64,000 nucleotides of DNA from Mogibacterium sp. (GTDB lineage Bacteria; Bacillota; Clostridia; Peptostreptococcales; Anaerovoracaceae): assembly GCA_017510725.1 (NCBI GenBank), contig JAFWMD010000049.1, positions 1 to 64,000 on the forward strand, given 5' to 3'. Below the pieces are notes generated by a model. The model was not told the origin of the DNA. It made no database searches and was given only the letters and a program-made list of their open reading frames with translations. Shown in pieces: positions 7,031 through 16,172 of the stretch. A program made the translations under genes and the position numbers. The number at the start of each line of letters is the position of its first letter. Position 1 is the first letter of the stretch.

Positions 7031-7901
7031 ATATCTCTTTTATGAATTTGACCGCGTAGTCGTAAAACTTTTTCGCCGCGGATGTCATGTGCTCTTTCGA
7101 TGTATATGCTATCCCGAATTCAACTTTCTGCGGCGGATCGAGCGGGAGCTTCACAAGGTGGTCGTTCCAGTACTGGGCTGAAAGTTCGTTTACAAAGCTC
7201 ACTCCAAGGCCCATCCTGACCATGGCAAGTGTAGCCGGCGTATCGTAGGTGGTATATTTCACATTAGGCGATACGTTGTTTTTTCTGAAGATGTTCTGAA
7301 TCTCGAGATCCTTGCCCCATGAGGTCATTATGAAATTGTCCTTCTCACACTCGCTTATTGGGTATGCCTTCGAATCTGCAAGCCTGTGGTTCTCGGGAAC
7401 GACCGCAATAACAGCTTCATCCGCAAGCGGGGTCCATTCGTATTCCATCGGTTCAGCGTAGGCCAGAAACCCCATGTCGGCAACGTGGTCATCCAGATGC
7501 CCGAATATCTCGCTGCGTATGCCTTCCATTATATCGAACTGGACTTCGGGGTAGTCACGCTGGAACGTTCGGACTATCTCCGGGAGCCAGGTCGTAGCGA
7601 CACTCGGATATGCGGCTATCGTCAGGTTTCCGATAGAAATGCCCTGCATCTCTGAAGCCAGTTCGTACATCTCCTTCTCACGGGCCAGGTAGGAGCGGAC
7701 TATTGGTGCAAGCCGGGCTCCTTCTGATGTTACTGTTACGCCTTTCTTTGACCGGATAAGAAGGTTGAGGCCGAGGTCTTTCTCGAGAGCCGCGACAAGC
7801 TGGCTTACGGCTGACGGTGTGTAGCCGAGAGCTTCAGCAGCAGCTCTGAAGCTTCCGCGTTCAACTGATTCTATAAATGCCTTGCAGCGTGCACTTTCCA
7901 T
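7029..7901 (-). CDS. LysR family transcriptional regulator
   Basis: A 290-residue LysR-type activator/repressor. An N-terminal winged HTH (residues 1-60, FRAAAEALGYTPSAVSQLVA) is followed by a periplasmic-binding-like effector domain (about 90-285). It lies 4 nt downstream of the cyclodeaminase gene and is the last gene of the leftward run that contains the purine operon. LysR genes usually diverge from their targets; here it is co-directional, so the target may be its own operon or lie elsewhere. The effector is unknown. Confidence 0.9.
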   Translation of the reverse strand: MESARCKAFIESVERGSFRAAAEALGYTPSAVSQLVAALEKDLGLNLLIRSKKGVTVTSEGARLAPIVRSYLAREKEMYELASEMQGISIGNLTIAAYPSVATTWLPEIVRTFQRDYPEVQFDIMEGIRSEIFGHLDDHVADMGFLAYAEPMEYEWTPLADEAVIAVVPENHRLADSKAYPISECEKDNFIMTSWGKDLEIQNIFRKNNVSPNVKYTTYDTPATLAMVRMGLGVSFVNELSAQYWNDHLVKLPLDPPQKVEFGIAYTSKEHMTSAAKKFYDYAVKFIKEI

Positions 7902-7905
7902 GTAT

Positions 7906-8649
7906 CTATTTCTTTCCGCGCAGATCTGAGATGATATCAGCTGCAGCAGAGATTATGCTTGCGGCATGCTCACGCATTTCCGATGCGAGAGCCGGATCTG
8001 CCCTGGCGATCGCCGGCAGATTTGCTTCTACATTATAGCTTGCCGATTTGATTCCGGCATCGAGACAGCGGGCTGCAACGTAAATGTCACTTTCGAGCAT
8101 TTTGTTTGAGCGGCCTTTCAGTGTAGCTGCCAGACGAAGAGCAGCCAGAGAATCCTCCATCACCATGAGCGGTGCCTCTGCAGCAAGAACCGAAACAGAA
8201 GCTATGGCAGCCTGTCTGTCCTCCCTGAGAGCATCTTCTATCTGATCCATGATTTCAGGAGTCATGCCGTCTTCATCAATATCATCTATGGTGTGGCCTT
8301 CGGCCCTTAGTCTTTTTATCTCGGCCGATACCTTATCAATCTGTATGTCTGAAAACTGACGCGGAAGTGCATAGGCCGCAGAAACCTTACCGAAAGCCTC
8401 TGCATCATTGTCTATACCATCCGTCAGGCTGCCAAGCAGTATTTCTGCTTCAGAAAGGATGTCCTTGTTGAGCTCCTCGAACTCAGCGTACTTTGCCTTT
8501 CCTATTGTGTGGTTGGCAACCATCATTATAAGGGCGGCTCCCTGCGCTGAAGTCAGCGCAGCGGCGGCGCCGCCGCCGGGGGTCGGGGCACCCGACCCGA
8601 GCCGCTCAAGATATTCCTTTATGCTAAAATCCTTGAATGATCTGCTCAA
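7906..8649 (-). CDS. fchA: Cyclodeaminase/methenyltetrahydrofolate cyclohydrolase family protein
   Basis: A 247-residue all-helical protein of the formiminotransferase-cyclodeaminase family (FTCD_C/FchA). The glycine-rich folate-binding segment SGAPTPGGGAAAALTSAQGA (residues 19-38) is clear. FchA hydrolyses 5,10-methenyl-THF to 10-formyl-THF; the cyclodeaminase form releases ammonia from formimino-THF. It is longer than the usual 205-215 residues because of an acidic insert of about 40 residues after VSAAYALPRQF. Its place downstream of purL suggests a role in making 10-formyl-THF for PurN and the AICAR transformylase, although histidine or glycine catabolism cannot be excluded. Confidence 0.82.
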   Translation of the reverse strand: MSRSFKDFSIKEYLERLGSGAPTPGGGAAAALTSAQGAALIMMVANHTIGKAKYAEFEELNKDILSEAEILLGSLTDGIDNDAEAFGKVSAAYALPRQFSDIQIDKVSAEIKRLRAEGHTIDDIDEDGMTPEIMDQIEDALREDRQAAIASVSVLAAEAPLMVMEDSLAALRLAATLKGRSNKMLESDIYVAARCLDAGIKSASYNVEANLPAIARADPALASEMREHAASIISAAADIISDLRGKK

Positions 8650-8670
8650 TCTTTTACCTCTTTCATTTAA

Positions 8671-9630
8671 TTATTCCGGAAATTCAACGGCCGGTGCTTC
8701 GTTCTTTGTCATTACCGGCATCTCTCCTCTTGACTCCCTGCTCTCCTTCAGTTCACCGAGCCGGCCGTTCTTATTCGCCAGTATAAGAATCACGACTATC
8801 AGCAGCAGATCTATGAACACCGCCGGTACGCCGCCTTCCACGCCGAACTCATAGCTGTATATCCAGTTGCTGATACCTGTAGCAGCATCCAGATGGAACA
8901 CAGACGCCTCCGAAACAAGTCCGCTGTTAGGAAGGCCGAATAAGAAGTTTTGTGTGAAATTCCACATCGTATGTATCCCGAAGCACGTCCATATGCTTCC
9001 GGAATACCAGCGCAGCATCGAATACGCAATGCCGCAGATAATCAGATCTGCGAGCGCCAGCGCGGATATCCCGTCATTGCCAAGATGCAGCAGCCCGAAT
9101 AGCGTTCCGTTGATAACTATAGCCACCCACAGCGGATAATGTACGTTGATCCTGTCGTACAGGTAGCATCTGCACCAGAGCTCTTCAGAAGCACTCTGGA
9201 AAAACACGCATACAAGCGCGAAAACCATCAGCGGAATCTGCGACGCGGAGAAATCGAAGTATAACTTTATGTCTCCGTGAAGCAGTGCACATAGTATGCA
9301 GAAGAAATTCGTAAGGAATCCGAGCAGGAGTCCCAGTCCCAGCTTGCTCATGCTCTTCCCTTCGCGCGAAGGTTTAAACGTGTCAAGCATGAACCTGTTC
9401 TTCTTTACGATCAGGCACAGAAGAACAAAGAATATGCATGACACAAGCAGCGGTGTATAGTACTCAAGCACAAAAGACAGCCCTGCTGACTGCTTGCTGA
9501 TTAACACCCTTGGCAGGCTGCCTATAAACAGCACCAGCAGGCTGTCTACCCATTCGTAAAGAATGTACCATATGAGCAATATCCAGATTATTCGATTCGT
9601 GAAGTGTGTTTTTGTAAATATCTCTTTCAT
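8671..9630 (-). CDS. CPBP family intramembrane glutamic protease
   Basis: A 319-residue membrane protein with about eight hydrophobic segments and the CPBP motifs EELWCR (Glu149, Glu150, Arg154), LFGLLH (His182) and FGIHTMWN (His220, Asn224). The active site should lie within the membrane. It is inserted between purL (36 nt upstream) and the folate enzyme (21 nt downstream), all on one strand. No functional link to purine synthesis is evident, and it is not a close relative of the CPBP protein at 123-1046. Confidence 0.85.
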   Translation of the reverse strand: MKEIFTKTHFTNRIIWILLIWYILYEWVDSLLVLFIGSLPRVLISKQSAGLSFVLEYYTPLLVSCIFFVLLCLIVKKNRFMLDTFKPSREGKSMSKLGLGLLLGFLTNFFCILCALLHGDIKLYFDFSASQIPLMVFALVCVFFQSASEELWCRCYLYDRINVHYPLWVAIVINGTLFGLLHLGNDGISALALADLIICGIAYSMLRWYSGSIWTCFGIHTMWNFTQNFLFGLPNSGLVSEASVFHLDAATGISNWIYSYEFGVEGGVPAVFIDLLLIVVILILANKNGRLGELKESRESRGEMPVMTKNEAPAVEFPE

Positions 9631-9666
9631 TGGCTGATTTTACAAATTTTAATCCCTGCCAGATCT

Positions 9667-12600
9667 CTATTTGAAGTATCTTATGCCGCTTTCAAACATG
9701 TGCATGAAATAATCTCCCGGCACGTTCTTGTAGAGCCCTTTTCCGACTCTCTCTGCATGGCCCATCTTACCGAAGACTCTGCCGTCAGGCGAAGTGATGC
9801 CCTCGATCGCCATCATTGAACCGTTCGGGTTGAACAGGATGTCTGATGAAGCATTGCCGTCGAGATCGACATACTGCGTAGCGATCTGTCCCGTAGTTGC
9901 CAGACTCTTTATAACATCATCAGGTGCAATGAATCTTCCCTCACCGTGTGAAACAGGTACTGAATAGATATCACCTACATTTGTAAATCTCAGCCATGGT
10001 GACTTGTTTGAAGCGACTCTCACGCGTACGATCTTCGATTGGTGGCTGCCGATTGTGTTGAATGTCAGTGTCGGGCAGTTTTCATCCGTGTCGATGATCT
10101 TTCCGTAAGGCACAAGTCCAAGCTTTATGAGAGCCTGGAATCCGTTGCAGATTCCGCACATGAGTCCGTCGTTCTTATCAAGGAGACGTGTGACTCCCTC
10201 TGAAACGGCTTCATTCCTGAAGAATGCAGTAATGAATTTTGCGGAACCGTCCGGTTCGTCGCCGCCCGAAAAACCACCCGGAATGAATACGATCTGAGCT
10301 TCCTTCAAAGCTGCTGCGAATGCCTCGACCGATCTGCTGATCTCATCGGAGCTGCGGTTCTTGATCACCATTATCTCAGGTACTCCGCCCGCCTCACGTA
10401 CTGCGCGTGCGCTGTCGTATTCACAGTTGGTGCCCGGAAATACCGGTATGAGCACCTTTGGTTCTGCACGCTTGAATATTGGTGTCTGCCAGCTGCGTGC
10501 TCTGTATTCCACTTTGCTGACCGGGCCTGTCATGCCTGCGACCAGTGTCGGGAATACTGTCTCAAGCCTGCCCTGATACATCGTAAGCAGTTCACCGAGG
10601 CTGACGCTCTCAGTGCCGCAGCTTATTGTCTGTTCCTTTGTTGTATGTCCGAGGATCTCTATGTCAAAGGCACGGCCTGTGAGGTCTGCCTTGTCTGTGA
10701 CCTCGAGCACCATGCCGCCGTAGCAGTATCCGAAGATAGCCTCGAGATCGTCTGTATCGAAGCTGAATCCGATGCCGTTACCGTAGCTCATCTTCATAAC
10801 CGCCTCAGCGATGCCTCCGATGCCCGGTGTGTAAGCAGCGACCACATCTCCCGATGCGACCATCTCAGCAACCTTGTTCCACAGCCTGATGAGAGAATCT
10901 GTCTTCGGAAGTCCCTTTCCGACGACGTCACCTGTCTCATCCATATAAGGCCTGAACAGCGCAACTCTGTGTCCGGCTTCCTTGAATTCCGGTGAAATGA
11001 TATTGCCTGTCTTGCCCATTGTGACTGCAAATGAGATGAGTGTCGGAGGAACATCGAGATTCTCGAATGTTCCGCTCATGGAGTCTTTTCCTCCTATCGA
11101 GCCTATGCCGAGGCCCATCTGTGCCTCGAACGCTCCGAGCAGAGCCGCAAAAGGCTTGCCCCATCTTGCTCCGTCCTGCTTAGGCGATCCGAAGTACTCC
11201 TGGAACGAGAGGTAGACATCCTTGAAAGATGCTCCCGTTGCGATCAGTTTAGATACGGATTCGATGACTGCGAGGTATGCGCCGTGATAAGGCGAAGCCT
11301 CGGAAATGTACGGGTTATAGCCCCATGACATCAGCGAGCAGTCGTCCGTCTCGCCTTTCTCGAGCGGAATCTTGTGTACCATCGCCTGGATAGGCGTGAT
11401 CTGATTGATTCCTCCGAAAGGCATAAGAACTGTGCCAGCTCCGATCGTAGAGTCGAAACGCTGTGACAGTCCCTGCTTTGAGCAGGTGTTGAGGTCTGAA
11501 GCCACCTTGTGCATCCCCGCCGTGAAACTTCTGTCCTTGCCGTACATGCTCGTCGACTGCCAGTCGCGCGGCGACTCAGGAGCAATGTCTATATGCTTGT
11601 CTGCTCCGTTCGAGTTGAGGAACTCTCTGGAGACATCTACTATCTTTTTGCCGTTCCACCACATCACGAGGCGCGGTTCCTCGGTGACCGTAGCCACCTT
11701 TACGCACTGCAGGTTTTCGCCGTTCGCGATGAGCTTGAACAGTTTCTCGTTATCGGCAGAAATTACGCAGGCCATTCTCTCCTGCGACTCGCTTATTGCG
11801 AGCTCCGTGCCGTCGAGACCTTCATATTTCTTCGGGACTGCATCGAGATCGATCTCAAGACCGTCGGCCAGTTCACCTATCGCAACGCTGACTCCGCCTG
11901 CACCAAAGTCGTTGCATCTTTTGATCATGCGTGTGGCGACTCCGTCACGGAAGAGTCTCTGGATCTTACGCTCTTCAGGAGCATTTCCCTTCTGGACCTC
12001 AGCACCGCATGTCTCTACAGAGTGCACATCGTGGGCTTTTGATGAACCGGTCGCACCGCCGATGCCGTCACGGCCTGTTGAACCTCCGAGCAGCATGACT
12101 ATATCGCCAGGCTCCGGGCGCTCTCTTCTTACGTTGACTGCAGGAGCGGCCGCCATTACAGCACCTACCTCCATGCGCTTGGCAGCGTATCCCGGATGAT
12201 ATATCTCATCGACTATGCCCGTGCACAGTCCTATCTGGTTTCCGTAGCTTGAATATCCCTTTGCTGCGGTAGTAGTTATCGACCTCTGCGGAAGCTTGCC
12301 AGGCAGGGTCTCGGATACAGGCTGCAGAGGATCCGCAGCACCTGTGACTCTCATTGCCGAGTAAGCGTATGCCCTGCCCGAAAGCGGGTCTCTTATGCAT
12401 CCGCCAAGGCATGTGGCCGCTCCGCCAAACGGCTCGATCTCAGTCGGATGGTTGTGTGTCTCATTTTTGAAGAGCAGCAGCCACGGCTCATTCTCGCCGT
12501 TGACTTCGACGTTGATCATGACTGTGCATGCGTTGATCTCTTCCGATTCGTCGAGCTTGTCGAGTTTACCCTCTCTCTTCAGATGCTTCACCGCGATGGT

Positions 12601-13464
12601 TGCGATATCCATCAGCGTTACAGGCTTGTCCCTACCGAGCTCCTTCCTTACTCCCAGATAGTCCTTATAGGCCTTCTCGAGCAGAGGATCCTCAAAGGTA
12701 ACGCTGTCGATCACCGTGTTGAACGTGGTGTGTCTGCAGTGATCCGACCAGTAGGTATCGATCATCCTTAGCTCGGTGATCGTCGGATCCCTGTGCTCAG
12801 TATCGCGGAAGTACTCCATGCACATTCCGAGATCAGCCTCGTCCATAGCGAGCCCCATCGATCTGATACAGCCTCTCATCTCGGCTGCAGTCATGTTGTT
12901 GAAGCCTTCGAGCACCTTTACCTCGGTCGGTATCTCATAATGCATTTCGAGGGTCTCCGGCTTATCGAGGGAAGCCTCTCTGGTCTCTACCGGGTTGATC
13001 ACGTAATTCCTTACTGCATCAACATCGGCCGGCATGAGATCGCCGCAGAGCACGTATACCCTGGCAAATCTTACCGCAGGTCTCTCTCCGCGGCTGATTA
13101 TCTGTATGCACTGTTCAGCTGAATCCGCACGCTGATCGTACTGGCCCGGAAGCGCTTCCACGGCAAATACAAAGGCTGCCTTCTGGTTCCGCTCCTCATC
13201 GGCATACGCATAGCCGTTGTCGTCGATGAAAAGGCCGGTCAGCTCCTCGAGTGAATCCGCCGTGTTGTCGAGCTGAGGCTCAGCAAATACCTTCCATCTG
13301 CAGTCCGCAAACAGCGCCTCATCTATGTTCTCTACATCATATCTGTTTATGACTCTTACGTCTTCGATGCGTTCGATACCCAGAAGCGTCTTGACTTCGC
13401 TCCTGAGTGCCGCTGCCTCATTCGCAAGACCCGTTTTTTTCTCTACGTAGATCCTGTAGACCAT
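9667..13464 (-). CDS. purL: Phosphoribosylformylglycinamidine synthase (single-chain PurL)
   Basis: A 1265-residue large-form FGAM synthase, which converts FGAR, glutamine and ATP to FGAM (step 4 of IMP synthesis). The N-terminal PurS-like region and two AIR-synthase-like halves are followed by a glutaminase domain from about residue 1005. The nucleophile lies in MCGICNGFQ (about residue 1103) and the His/Glu pair in VSHGEGRF (about 1173). The substrate-channel motif DYWSDHCRHTTF is present. Because PurQ and PurS are fused into this chain, no separate genes are expected. Last pur gene of the operon, starting 10 nt after purD, with AAAGGAG. Confidence 0.97.
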   Translation of the reverse strand: MVYRIYVEKKTGLANEAAALRSEVKTLLGIERIEDVRVINRYDVENIDEALFADCRWKVFAEPQLDNTADSLEELTGLFIDDNGYAYADEERNQKAAFVFAVEALPGQYDQRADSAEQCIQIISRGERPAVRFARVYVLCGDLMPADVDAVRNYVINPVETREASLDKPETLEMHYEIPTEVKVLEGFNNMTAAEMRGCIRSMGLAMDEADLGMCMEYFRDTEHRDPTITELRMIDTYWSDHCRHTTFNTVIDSVTFEDPLLEKAYKDYLGVRKELGRDKPVTLMDIATIAVKHLKREGKLDKLDESEEINACTVMINVEVNGENEPWLLLFKNETHNHPTEIEPFGGAATCLGGCIRDPLSGRAYAYSAMRVTGAADPLQPVSETLPGKLPQRSITTTAAKGYSSYGNQIGLCTGIVDEIYHPGYAAKRMEVGAVMAAAPAVNVRRERPEPGDIVMLLGGSTGRDGIGGATGSSKAHDVHSVETCGAEVQKGNAPEERKIQRLFRDGVATRMIKRCNDFGAGGVSVAIGELADGLEIDLDAVPKKYEGLDGTELAISESQERMACVISADNEKLFKLIANGENLQCVKVATVTEEPRLVMWWNGKKIVDVSREFLNSNGADKHIDIAPESPRDWQSTSMYGKDRSFTAGMHKVASDLNTCSKQGLSQRFDSTIGAGTVLMPFGGINQITPIQAMVHKIPLEKGETDDCSLMSWGYNPYISEASPYHGAYLAVIESVSKLIATGASFKDVYLSFQEYFGSPKQDGARWGKPFAALLGAFEAQMGLGIGSIGGKDSMSGTFENLDVPPTLISFAVTMGKTGNIISPEFKEAGHRVALFRPYMDETGDVVGKGLPKTDSLIRLWNKVAEMVASGDVVAAYTPGIGGIAEAVMKMSYGNGIGFSFDTDDLEAIFGYCYGGMVLEVTDKADLTGRAFDIEILGHTTKEQTISCGTESVSLGELLTMYQGRLETVFPTLVAGMTGPVSKVEYRARSWQTPIFKRAEPKVLIPVFPGTNCEYDSARAVREAGGVPEIMVIKNRSSDEISRSVEAFAAALKEAQIVFIPGGFSGGDEPDGSAKFITAFFRNEAVSEGVTRLLDKNDGLMCGICNGFQALIKLGLVPYGKIIDTDENCPTLTFNTIGSHQSKIVRVRVASNKSPWLRFTNVGDIYSVPVSHGEGRFIAPDDVIKSLATTGQIATQYVDLDGNASSDILFNPNGSMMAIEGITSPDGRVFGKMGHAERVGKGLYKNVPGDYFMHMFESGIRYFK

Positions 13465-13474
13465 CTCTTCTCCT

Positions 13475-14740
13475 TTATCTGACAGCTTTCAAAGCTCTCT
13501 GTCCTATATCCGCTCTGTAATACTTGTTTGCAAAATCTATTCTGTCGAGCATGTCGTACGATGCTTCTATGGCCTCAGCCAGAGTCGGCTCAACAGCCGT
13601 GACTCCAAGCACCCTTCCTCCTGATGTGAGCAGCCTGCCTTCTTCTTCGACAGCCCCTGCCACGTATACATGCGGAAGCACATCCTCAGGTATATCTATT
13701 TCATAGCCCTTTTCATAGCTGACCGGATATCCGTCCGAAGCAGCGATAACGCAGCATGCGCAGCCGTTCTTCCATCTGACGTCAACTTCCGACAGCCTCT
13801 CCTCAGTGACAGCCTGCATTATGGTCAGAAGGTCGGTGTCGAGGAGCGGGAGCACCACCTGCGCTTCAGGATCGCCGAACCTGCAGTTGTACTCGATCAC
13901 CTTAGGACCTTTTGCCGTGATCATGAGGCCGAAGTACAGGCAGCCCTTGAAGGTGCGGCCTTCGGCGTTCATGGCGTTCATCGTCGGCACGAATATCTCC
14001 TCCATGCAGCGTGCCGCCGTCTCTTCAGTATAGTACGGGTTCGGTGCTACTGTACCCATGCCGCCAGTGTTGAGGCCAGTGTCTCCGTCGCCTGCGCGCT
14101 TATGGTCCATCGAGCTTATCATCGGGACTATGGTCTTGCCGTCCGTGAACGCGAGCACTGATACCTCCGGGCCTTCGAGAAACTCCTCGATGACTATGCG
14201 GTCGCCGCTCTCTCCGAATTTGTGATCTTCCATCATCGACCTGACGGCATCCACTGCATCCTCGCGGGTCTCCGCGATCACGACTCCCTTGCCTAGCGCA
14301 AGGCCGTCCGCCTTGATGACCGTCGGCACCGGTGCGCTTTCCAGATAGTAGAGCGCATCATCGATGTTGTCGAATGTATGATAGCGCGCAGTAGGTATGC
14401 CATACTTCTTCATGAGGTTCTTGGAAAACACCTTGCTGCCCTCGATAACTGCAGCTGCAGCCTTTGGACCAAAGCACGGTATTCCTATATTCGTAAGTTC
14501 GTCTACGCATCCCATCACGAGCGGGTCATCAGGCGCAACTACCGCATAGTCAGGCCTGTGCTCCTTCGCGAATGCCTTGATGCCTTCGATATCAGTCGCC
14601 CTGACAGGGAAGCATTCGGCATCCATTGCGATGCCGCCATTACCAGGCAAAGCGTAGATTTTGTCTACACCGGCGTTCTCTCTCAGCTTCTTTATGATGG
14701 CGTGCTCTCGGCCGCCGCCTCCGACTACCAGAATATCCAT
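13475..14740 (-). CDS. purD: Phosphoribosylamine-glycine ligase (GAR synthetase)
   Basis: A 421-residue ATP-grasp enzyme that joins glycine to phosphoribosylamine (step 2 of IMP synthesis). The N-terminal MDILVVGGGGREHAI is diagnostic, and the ATP-grasp core with KADGLALGKGV and EYNCRFGDPEAQ is intact. Full family length. The ribosome-binding site is GGAAGGAG. It lies between the AICAR transformylase gene and purL in the purine operon. Confidence 0.97.
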   Translation of the reverse strand: MDILVVGGGGREHAIIKKLRENAGVDKIYALPGNGGIAMDAECFPVRATDIEGIKAFAKEHRPDYAVVAPDDPLVMGCVDELTNIGIPCFGPKAAAAVIEGSKVFSKNLMKKYGIPTARYHTFDNIDDALYYLESAPVPTVIKADGLALGKGVVIAETREDAVDAVRSMMEDHKFGESGDRIVIEEFLEGPEVSVLAFTDGKTIVPMISSMDHKRAGDGDTGLNTGGMGTVAPNPYYTEETAARCMEEIFVPTMNAMNAEGRTFKGCLYFGLMITAKGPKVIEYNCRFGDPEAQVVLPLLDTDLLTIMQAVTEERLSEVDVRWKNGCACCVIAASDGYPVSYEKGYEIDIPEDVLPHVYVAGAVEEEGRLLTSGGRVLGVTAVEPTLAEAIEASYDMLDRIDFANKYYRADIGQRALKAVR

Positions 14741-14788
14741 CCCGTGCTCTCCTTCCGATCTGCCCTTTACTTTTCCATGCTTATTACT

Positions 14789-15973
14789 TTAGTGGTGGAA
14801 TAAGCGCATGCCGGTGAAGGCCATCGCTATTCCCAGCTGGTTGCAGCAGTCGATCACTGCGTCGTCGCGGATGGAACCGCCCGGCTGTGCTATATAGCTC
14901 ACGCCCGATGCGGCTGCTCTCTGCACGTTGTCGAAGAACGGGAAGAAGGCGTCCGATCCGCACGATACTCCGCTGATCGAATCGAGATATGCCCTCTGCT
15001 CCTCATCCGTGAAGCGCTCCGGCTGCTCTTTGAAATACTTCTGCCATACGCCTTCGGCACAGCAGTCTTCTTCATTCCTGTTTATGTAAGCGTCGATGAC
15101 ATTGTCTCTGTCAGGACGTCTGATCTCATCTCTGAAAGGCAGGTTCAGCACCTTGTCGTGCATGCGCAGGAACCAGGTATCGGCCTTGCCGCCTGCGAGC
15201 CTGGTGCAGTGTACTCTGGACTGCTGACCTGCTCCGACACCTATCGCCTGTCCGTCATGCGCATAGCATACGGAATTCGACTGTGTGTATTTGAGCGTGA
15301 TCAGCGCCACGATGAGGTCGCGCACGGCCTCCTCAGGCAGCTCCTTCTTTTCAGTAACGACGTTTGAGAGAAGCTCGCGGTCGATTTTAAAGAAGTTGTG
15401 GCCCTGCTCAAATGTTACTCCGAAGACCTGCTTTGTCTCCTTTTCAGGAGGCAGGTAGTCAGGGTCTATCTGCACTATGTTGTATCCGCCCCTTTTCTTC
15501 TGCTTCAGAAGTGCCATCGCTTCGTCGGTATATCCCGGAGCAATAACTCCGTCAGATACCTCGCGCTTTATGATGCGTGCCGTTGTCTCATCGCAGACAT
15601 CCGAAAGTGCGATCCAGTCGCCAAATGAGCACATGCGGTCCGTTCCCCTTGCCCTTGCATATGCACAGGCGAGCGGAGAATCATCCAGACCTTCTATGTC
15701 GTCTACAAAGCACGCCTTCTTCATCTTATCTGTCAGCGGAAGGCCTACGGCGGCGCCTGCCGGACTGACGTGCTTGAATGAAGCTGCAGCCGTCAGTCCG
15801 AGAGCTTCCTTAAGCTCGCGGACGAGCTGCCACGAGTTCAGCGCGTCAAGAAAATTGATGTATCCCGGTCTGCCGTTGAGGACCTCGAGTGGCAGCTCTG
15901 CGCCGCCTTCCATGAATATCCTCGCAGGTTTCTGATTCGGGTTGCAGCCGTATTTAAGTTCGAATTCTGTCAT
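14789..15973 (-). CDS. purH: Stand-alone AICAR formyltransferase (PurH transformylase domain)
   Basis: A 394-residue enzyme that transfers the formyl group of 10-formyl-THF to AICAR (step 9). It matches only the C-terminal half of bifunctional PurH. The catalytic KHVSPAGAAVG (Lys-His pair), SFGDWIALSD, DAFFPFFDN and QPGGSIRDD motifs are present, and the N-terminal IMP cyclohydrolase (MGS-like) domain is absent. The missing activity is supplied by the upstream purO-type gene. The start ATG 15973 follows TAGGAG and comes directly after the palindromic element at 15997-16169. Confidence 0.93.
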   Translation of the reverse strand: MTEFELKYGCNPNQKPARIFMEGGAELPLEVLNGRPGYINFLDALNSWQLVRELKEALGLTAAASFKHVSPAGAAVGLPLTDKMKKACFVDDIEGLDDSPLACAYARARGTDRMCSFGDWIALSDVCDETTARIIKREVSDGVIAPGYTDEAMALLKQKKRGGYNIVQIDPDYLPPEKETKQVFGVTFEQGHNFFKIDRELLSNVVTEKKELPEEAVRDLIVALITLKYTQSNSVCYAHDGQAIGVGAGQQSRVHCTRLAGGKADTWFLRMHDKVLNLPFRDEIRRPDRDNVIDAYINRNEEDCCAEGVWQKYFKEQPERFTDEEQRAYLDSISGVSCGSDAFFPFFDNVQRAAASGVSYIAQPGGSIRDDAVIDCCNQLGIAMAFTGMRLFHH

Positions 15974-15996
15974 ACCAGTCTCCTATATATAAAAGG

Positions 15997-16169
15997 CGCA
16001 GGCTGATGCCGGAAACATATCCGCCCCGGTCGTTCCCAGGCGCTCTTTGTTTTGCGTTATCTTTTGTTAGTGCTGAAGGCAGTTACTCTTACATATGGCG
16101 AAAGTCTGCGTACAATCGGCATTCCGCTCAGCCTTTCGTCCGGGCCGGATATGTTTCCGGCTTCCTGCG
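15997..16169. repeat. Large palindromic intergenic element D in the purine operon
   Basis: The gap between purO and the AICAR transformylase gene is filled by an element with long inverted arms. Positions 16008-16029 and 16140-16161 are complementary over 22 nt with one mismatch (core GGAAACATATCC). CGCAGG (15997-16002) pairs with CCTGCG (16164-16169) further out. The interior of about 110 nt contains a smaller hairpin with CGAAAG/CTTTCG. It begins 3 nt after the purO stop codon on the transcribed strand. No target-site duplication or coding potential is seen. Likely an RNA-structure element or a miniature mobile element. Confidence 0.7.
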
Positions 16170-16172
16170 TTT

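Noticed and set aside
15997..16169. Element D as a miniature inverted-repeat transposable element
   Set aside because: Arms are long, but no target-site duplication is visible at its ends and no second copy occurs in the window; left as unassigned palindromic element.
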